Shown here: in pieces, positions 62,804 through 64,000 of the stretch
Numbering within the stretch: position 1 is the stretch's first letter
How the letters are laid out: each line of letters opens with the position of its first letter
NCBI GenBank assembly: GCA_019720755.1
Contig: CP081303.1
Span: 1,364,001 to 1,428,000 of the forward strand
Length of the DNA stretch: 64,000 nt
Direction: 5' to 3'
Origin: Prolixibacteraceae bacterium
Lineage (GTDB): Bacteria; Bacteroidota; Bacteroidia; Bacteroidales; Prolixibacteraceae
Notes under the pieces: model-generated
Databases searched by the model: none
Seen by the model: only the letters and a program-made list of their open reading frames with translations
What the model was told of the DNA's origin: nothing
Program-made: the position numbers and the translations under genes

Positions 62804-64000
62804 AGTGTGTCGATTATTATAAAGTCAAAATATAAGTCTTGATAACTTCCATTGAAGGCTCTTAGATAGAGATAGAAACCATGTACACTCCTCTCTCCAT
62901 AGGTCCAACATATATCATTGTTCGCATCCCAGTTCTTATTTCTTTTTACTCGGATTGATCCCAATACGATATAATGGTAATTAATAAGATCCATCCCTGT
63001 GGTGCTTACAAAAATTCTTTTGTCACCGTCTATATCTCCAATAGTAATAGATCTCGTTCTTTGAGTAACTGTCAGTCTGCCTCTGATACTTGTGTCAGGC
63101 AATAGTGCTTTCCCTGCGTTAATGAGAACCGAACCATAAATTGACATAGCATACTCACTGTCTGTAGGACTATCAATGCGCATCCCTCCATGATCCCCTC
63201 TCAAGTAGAATGATGCTCCATCTGGACCAGCACCAAGAGTAAGAACCTGTTTATAATTTTTATAGAAGTATAGTGTGTTTTTTGATGCATCTACTTCAAG
63301 ACGTGTTCCTCCAGTACCTGTTTTTAAATCACCGATGATATTGGCTCCTTGGGCTGTCAGTTGTCCTTCTGGTGTCACAATGAATTTGCCATTACCAAGA
63401 TTGAAGCTACCTGCAGTAATATTTCCTAAAGCATGGATCTCTTTGGTCTTGATCAGACTCGTTTTGATATACCCTCCATCAATGATCGTGTTATCCAATC
63501 GTGCGATGGACACTTTACTTGCATAAGCAAGACTTCCTAACTTGGATGTGATCGCACTTTTTATGTCCTCAGGTTTGTATCCAGACGCAAATCGTGTTTG
63601 TCCATTGACCTCAATTTTAGATGCCTTGATTCGAACTGCCTCTGCACTTTGATTGATGGTTGAGACAATGTTCCCTTTCTCCACTTTAGATGTAATCGCC
63701 TTTGTATTGATCTGTATCTTACTGTTGGCAGAGGTTACTCCTTTGTTTGTTTCTGTAATACGCTTCGCTTGAAGGGTAATATCCTCTTTGGTTTGATTGA
63801 TTTCTGTGGATAATGATGTCTTTATATTTTGAATCTGGTCGTTAATATCTTCGGGTGCAGGAGTCCAGTCAGTAGCTTTATTGCCAAACTCAAGTTTGTA
63901 GTTTCTGTACTCTAACGTTGAATCTTTTAGAACATTTCTACCATTGAATCCAGAAATACATTGTATTGGATTTGATGTAAAGTTCCAATCTATGGGAACA
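62800..64000 (-). CDS. Phage tail/tip structural protein, C-terminal part
   Basis: The frame is open to the window edge, so at least 400 residues are present and the start lies outside. Around the edge it reads LEYRNYKLEFGNKATDWTPAPED, a pattern of phage tail and minor structural proteins. It continues through a coiled-coil region (IQNIKTSLSTEINQTKEDITLQAKRI), a segment with GGYIKTSLIKTKEIHALGNI and FIVTPEGQLTAQGANI, and a beta-rich C terminus. A GTG at 63684 is an internal Val codon, not the start. It is the first gene of the late phage operon seen here. Confidence 0.85.
   Translation of the reverse strand, partial: VPIDWNFTSNPIQCISGFNGRNVLKDSTLEYRNYKLEFGNKATDWTPAPEDINDQIQNIKTSLSTEINQTKEDITLQAKRITETNKGVTSANSKIQINTKAITSKVEKGNIVSTINQSAEAVRIKASKIEVNGQTRFASGYKPEDIKSAITSKLGSLAYASKVSIARLDNTIIDGGYIKTSLIKTKEIHALGNITAGSFNLGNGKFIVTPEGQLTAQGANIIGDLKTGTGGTRLEVDASKNTLYFYKNYKQVLTLGAGPDGASFYLRGDHGGMRIDSPTDSEYAMSIYGSVLINAGKALLPDTSIRGRLTVTQRTRSITIGDIDGDKRIFVSTTGMDLINYHYIVLGSIRVKRNKNWDANNDICWTYGERSVHGFYLYLRAFNGSYQDLYFDFIIIDTL

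Noticed and set aside
63275-63526. Plus-strand open frame inside the phage tail gene
   Set aside because: Antisense shadow of the tail protein gene.

Overview
The window reads as AT-rich chromosomal DNA of a Bacteroidota bacterium, most likely an environmental (possibly marine) Bacteroidales/Marinilabiliales-type organism. The evidence is a SusC/SusD glycan-uptake pair, lipoproteins of the DUF4959/DUF5000 and DUF4998 type, BACON domains, a complete Bacteroides aerotolerance (Bat) operon, DUF4468 and DUF4374 proteins, and promoter-like TAnnTTTG boxes instead of E. coli-type ones. The species is an inference. No rRNA, tRNA or CRISPR array was seen.

Layout. 1-8.7 kb: 3' part of a polysaccharide-utilisation locus (SusC, SusD, two surface lipoproteins, an M60-type mucin/glycoprotein peptidase). 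8.9-10.4 kb: a scrap heap of mobile DNA (IS66 end, complete IS3-family element, orphan group II intron domains V/VI). 10.7-19.4 kb: MoxR-DUF58-BatA-BatB-BatC-BatD-BatE stress operon. 19.4-30.5 kb: GH3 glycosidase, WYL regulator, small membrane proteins, and a GH92 mannosidase gene broken by a frameshift and capped by an IS982-like element. 31-34.7 kb: a YobI-like membrane P-loop NTPase gene cut by an in-frame stop. 35-40.8 kb: LRR relic, GGCT-like protein, AraC regulator, TonB receptor and DUF4374 lipoprotein (a probable siderophore or metal-uptake unit). 41.0-42.9 kb: a group II intron whose reverse transcriptase is frameshifted near its end.

43.2-58.9 kb is a defence-like island. It holds a terminase relic, a stand-alone HsdR-N-type nuclease, a Fic protein, a membrane-anchored HIRAN-DnaQ-BRCT protein, and two RloA/RloB-type (AAA15 ATPase + RloB) modules. 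One module is intact; the other is split by an IS66 element with an 8-bp target duplication, and its rloB is frameshifted. A second three-gene IS66 element follows. 58.9-64 kb is the late end of a prophage on the minus strand: tail protein, small genes, M15 endolysin, holin-like protein, Dam methylase, DUF2158, SieB-like exclusion protein, and a decayed second dam copy.

The strongest overall impression is gene decay. At least seven genes carry a frameshift, a nonsense codon or a truncation, and three frameshifts lie in short A/T runs, so real decay must be separated from assembly error. The best candidates for follow-up are the paired RloAB modules with their IS66 junction, the split YobI-type NTPase, the HIRAN-exonuclease-BRCT fusion, and the nested inverted repeats in the leader of the phage dam gene.
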